From positions 3,100,001 through 3,164,000 of the forward strand of contig NZ_CP138214.1 in the NCBI RefSeq assembly GCF_034043515.1: 64,000 bases of DNA, given 5' to 3'. The notes below the pieces were generated by a model that worked only from the letters and a program-made list of their open reading frames with translations, was not told the DNA's origin and searched no databases. A program made the position numbers and the translations under genes. The stretch is from Pseudomonas sp. MUP55 (lineage in GTDB: Bacteria; Pseudomonadota; Gammaproteobacteria; Pseudomonadales; Pseudomonadaceae). Positions 61,833 to 64,000 of the stretch are shown in pieces. Each line of letters begins with the position of its first letter. Positions within the stretch are counted from its first letter, which is position 1.

Positions 61833-63083
61833 TCAAAGGTGTAACGCGGGCTTGCGTTGGCCGACCCCATGGGCAGAAGGGACGCGGACCCGCAGCGCAA
61901 TCAGCAGCGCGGCCAGCAGCATCAGCACAGCCGCTGCGACGAACACGCCTGCGCTGCCACCGAGGCTGAACATTGCCCCGCCAGCGGCGGCGCCTGTTGC
62001 GATGGCCGACTGCACAGAGGCCACCACCATGCCTCCGGCGCTTTCCGCCTGATCAGGTACCGCGCTGGCAACCCAGTTCGACCACGCCACCGGCACACCA
62101 CCAAAGGCCAAGCCCCAGAGCGCCAGCAGTACCGCCTGCCCCGGCACCGAGGCCGGCAACAGCACCAGCGCCAGCGCTGCAACACCGACCAGCGCGGGCA
62201 TCAATACGAGCGTGGCCAGCGGGTGGCGCTCCAGCAGCTTCCCGGCCAACAGCGTGCCGGCGAAGTTCGCCACACCGAACCCCAGTAGCATCAATGACAG
62301 CCCTTGCGGGCCGATGCCGGTAGTCCCTTCAAGGAATGGCCGAACATAGGTGAACATCGCGAAGTGGCCGCTGTGCACCAGCACGCATCCGAACATCCCC
62401 ATGGCGATGCCGGGGCGCTGCAACACCTCGAGTACGGTGCGCAGACGTGCCGGCCGGCGCGGCGCAAGGCGCGGCAGTGTGAACGACTGGAACGCCAGGG
62501 TCACCATGCCAACCGCCGCCGCTGCAAAGAAGGCGCTGCGCCAGCCATACAACCCGCCCAGATAGCTGCCCAGCGGCACCGCAACGACTGTGCCGATGGC
62601 AATGCCGCTGAAAATGATCGACAGCGCCCGGGGTAGCAAAGCGCTCGGCACCAGGCGCATCGCCACCGCCGCCGCCATGCTCCAGAACCCGCCAAGGGCA
62701 ACCCCCAGCAAGACACGCATCACCAACAGCACCGCGAAGCTGGAGGAAACGGCGACCAATAGATTGGAGGCGACCATCAACGTGGAAAAACCCAGCAACA
62801 CCCAACGTCGGTCGAGGCTGCGGGTCAGGCCTGGCACCAGTAAGCCGGCGAACAGCGCCACCACGGCGGTCACCGTTACCGCCTGGCCAGCCAGCGCTTC
62901 GGACACGCCCAGGTCAGTTGCCATCAGCGTCAACAAACTGGCCGGCAGGTACTCGGCGGTCAGCAATCCGAACACCCCCATTGCCAACGAGAACACGGCC
63001 ATCCACGCGGGGGTCGCAGGCTCTACGTCCGCACCGACGCCGAGATGGCGGTCGGATGCTGTATTACATACACAGTCAGTCAT
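61833..63083 (-). CDS. MFS exporter, NepI/AraJ-like
   Basis: A 416-residue major facilitator with 12 helices. The N-terminal half has the DHA1 text WMAVFSLAMGVFGLLTAEYLPASLLTLMATDLGVSEALAGQAV, followed by RVLLGVALGGFWSMAAAVAMRL, and the second half begins after a loop near residue 215. The pattern is like NepI (purine ribonucleoside efflux) and AraJ. It likely exports a small metabolite or drug. It is divergent from an AraC-type regulator that probably controls it. Confidence 0.85.
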   Translation of the reverse strand: MTDCVCNTASDRHLGVGADVEPATPAWMAVFSLAMGVFGLLTAEYLPASLLTLMATDLGVSEALAGQAVTVTAVVALFAGLLVPGLTRSLDRRWVLLGFSTLMVASNLLVAVSSSFAVLLVMRVLLGVALGGFWSMAAAVAMRLVPSALLPRALSIIFSGIAIGTVVAVPLGSYLGGLYGWRSAFFAAAAVGMVTLAFQSFTLPRLAPRRPARLRTVLEVLQRPGIAMGMFGCVLVHSGHFAMFTYVRPFLEGTTGIGPQGLSLMLLGFGVANFAGTLLAGKLLERHPLATLVLMPALVGVAALALVLLPASVPGQAVLLALWGLAFGGVPVAWSNWVASAVPDQAESAGGMVVASVQSAIATGAAAGGAMFSLGGSAGVFVAAAVLMLLAALLIALRVRVPSAHGVGQRKPALHL

Positions 63084-63145
63084 TGCACGGATCTCCCAAT
63101 CATCATTGCGAGCCGCAGTCTAGGCAGCGAAAGCCGGATGATCTA

Positions 63146-63175
63146 TGATCGAAAATCTCTATTTTTTGATCAAAA
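63146..63175. promoter_or_regulatory. Inverted repeat, candidate operator of the MFS/AraC pair
   Basis: TGATCGAAAAT at 63146 and ATTTTTTGATCA ending at 63172 form an imperfect inverted repeat, and the perfect palindrome TTTTGATCAAAA lies at 63164-63175. It is in the 102-base space between the divergent MFS and AraC genes, 11 bases ahead of the AraC start, suitable for autoregulation and control of the exporter. Confidence 0.45.
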
Positions 63176-63185
63176 CACCTAGCCC

Positions 63186-64000
63186 ATGCCTGCCGATCAG
63201 TTTGCGCTTTCCTCGGACCTCATCAACGAACTGTTGCGCGGCATGCGCCTGCGTGGCGTCGAATACCGGCGTATCCAGGCGGGGCCCACCTTCGGTTTGG
63301 GTTTCGCGCAGAAACCGGGGCACGCCTGGTTCCACTTCATGGCCGTCGGCACTGCGGTGCTGCAAATGGAGGACGGCACCACCTACGCGCTGTCTGCCGG
63401 CAACGCCGTGTTTATCGCCCATGGCGCGGCCCATCAGCTTTCTTCCCACGCCGGCGTGCCGGTTCAGGACATCGACCGTCTAGAGAGCGCCCCCCTGGGT
63501 GACAGCGTCAGCGCGGTGGATACCGGAGCCGAAGCCTGCCCGACGCCGAGCACTATCTTGTTCAGTGGCTGCATGGAGTTTGAACTGGGCAGTATCCACG
63601 GCCTTGGTCGGCTGATGCCGGGCATGATGCTGATTGATGCGGGCGGCCAGCGTTACCCCGGGCTGGTGCCGATCCTGACCACCATGGAACGCGAGGTCAG
63701 CGCGGCCCGTGTCGGCTTCGCCGGTATCCTCGCGCGATTGGCCGACGTGGTGGCCGCCATGGTCGTACGCGGCTGGGTGGAATGCGCCTGCGGGAATGCT
63801 TCTGGCCTGGTTGCCGCCTTGCGCGATCCACGCCTGGCCGGTGCACTGCTTGCGCTCCATCAACAACCGGGCCGCGACTGGACCGTTGCGCAGCTGGCAG
63901 AGCACTGCAATACCTCGCGCTCGGTCTTTGCGGAGCGCTTCCAGGTGACCATTGGCATGGCCCCGCTGCGCTATGTCACCGAACTGCGGATGCGGCTCGC
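63186..64000 (+). CDS. AraC family transcriptional regulator with cupin domain (partial, C-terminus outside window)
   Basis: The first 271 residues are visible. The N-terminal cupin-like ligand domain (about 30-185; GFAQKPGHAWFHFMAVGTAVLQM and YALSAGNAVFIAHGAAHQLSSH) is of the type found in AraC regulators of exporters. The first helix-turn-helix follows (DWTVAQLAEHCNTSRSVFAERFQVTIGMAPLRYVTELRMRL); the frame is still open at the window edge. It is divergent from the MFS exporter and probably regulates it. The ribosome site before ATG 63186 is poor. Confidence 0.85.
   Translation, partial: MPADQFALSSDLINELLRGMRLRGVEYRRIQAGPTFGLGFAQKPGHAWFHFMAVGTAVLQMEDGTTYALSAGNAVFIAHGAAHQLSSHAGVPVQDIDRLESAPLGDSVSAVDTGAEACPTPSTILFSGCMEFELGSIHGLGRLMPGMMLIDAGGQRYPGLVPILTTMEREVSAARVGFAGILARLADVVAAMVVRGWVECACGNASGLVAALRDPRLAGALLALHQQPGRDWTVAQLAEHCNTSRSVFAERFQVTIGMAPLRYVTELRMRL

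Noticed and set aside
1..64000. CRISPR arrays, insertion sequences, prophage genes, complete rRNA or tRNA genes
   Set aside because: No regularly spaced repeats, no transposase or integrase frames and no complete cloverleaf were seen on either strand.

Overview
The window looks like a chromosome segment of a Pseudomonas, most likely of the P. fluorescens group. The DNA is GC-rich, and the gene types are typical: a MexGHI-OpmD-like pump, a TonB receptor with a peptide-type ABC importer, many TetR/AraC/Lrp/PucR regulators, GABA-type catabolism and a TorF-type porin. The pectin lyase plus rhamnogalacturonan lyase pair points to a plant-associated lifestyle. I saw no rRNA, complete tRNA, insertion sequence, prophage or CRISPR array.

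Layout. 1-5.5 kb (minus): an RND efflux operon, DUF2165 protein - adaptor - RND pump - outer membrane factor (cut by the window edge). 5.8-10.2 kb: an MFS exporter, an orphan protein and an ABC exporter. 10.4-18 kb (plus): TonB receptor, lipoprotein binding protein, two permeases and a double ATPase, an import line from outer membrane to cytoplasm resembling SppR-SppABCD. 18-19.5 kb: a TetR regulator and a glutathione transferase sharing a visible operator motif. 20-22.8 kb: two pectin-degrading lyases. 22.8-31.3 kb: a two-component system divergent from a second RND operon that carries a MipA/OmpV gene.

31.3-49 kb is a catabolic island for omega-amino acids and related compounds: two paralogous HAD hydrolases, a PucR regulator, a CsaA-like protein, a GABA-type transaminase, an Lrp regulator, a 2-hydroxyacid dehydrogenase, a DadA-like oxidase, a tautomerase, a succinate-semialdehyde-type dehydrogenase, a second class III transaminase, an amino acid permease, a truncated glutamate-5-kinase-like protein and a large FAD/Fe-S dehydrogenase. 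Four of its promoter regions share the pattern GGA-N16-TCCTA, which suggests one regulator controls several of its units.

49.1-49.4 kb holds a broken transporter remnant. 49.5-53.1 kb carries a flavin monooxygenase and an SDR divergent from an AraC regulator. 53.1-60.8 kb is the most unusual part: a tight seven-gene minus-strand operon facing a TetR gene. It encodes a DUF2147 protein, a TorF-like porin, an FGGY kinase, a class II aldolase, a glutamate-1-semialdehyde-aminomutase-like PLP enzyme, a second aldolase-fold protein that has lost its metal ligands, and an MFS transporter fused to a short-chain dehydrogenase. I know of no described pathway with this set. The window ends with a NepI/AraJ-like exporter divergent from an AraC regulator that runs off the edge.
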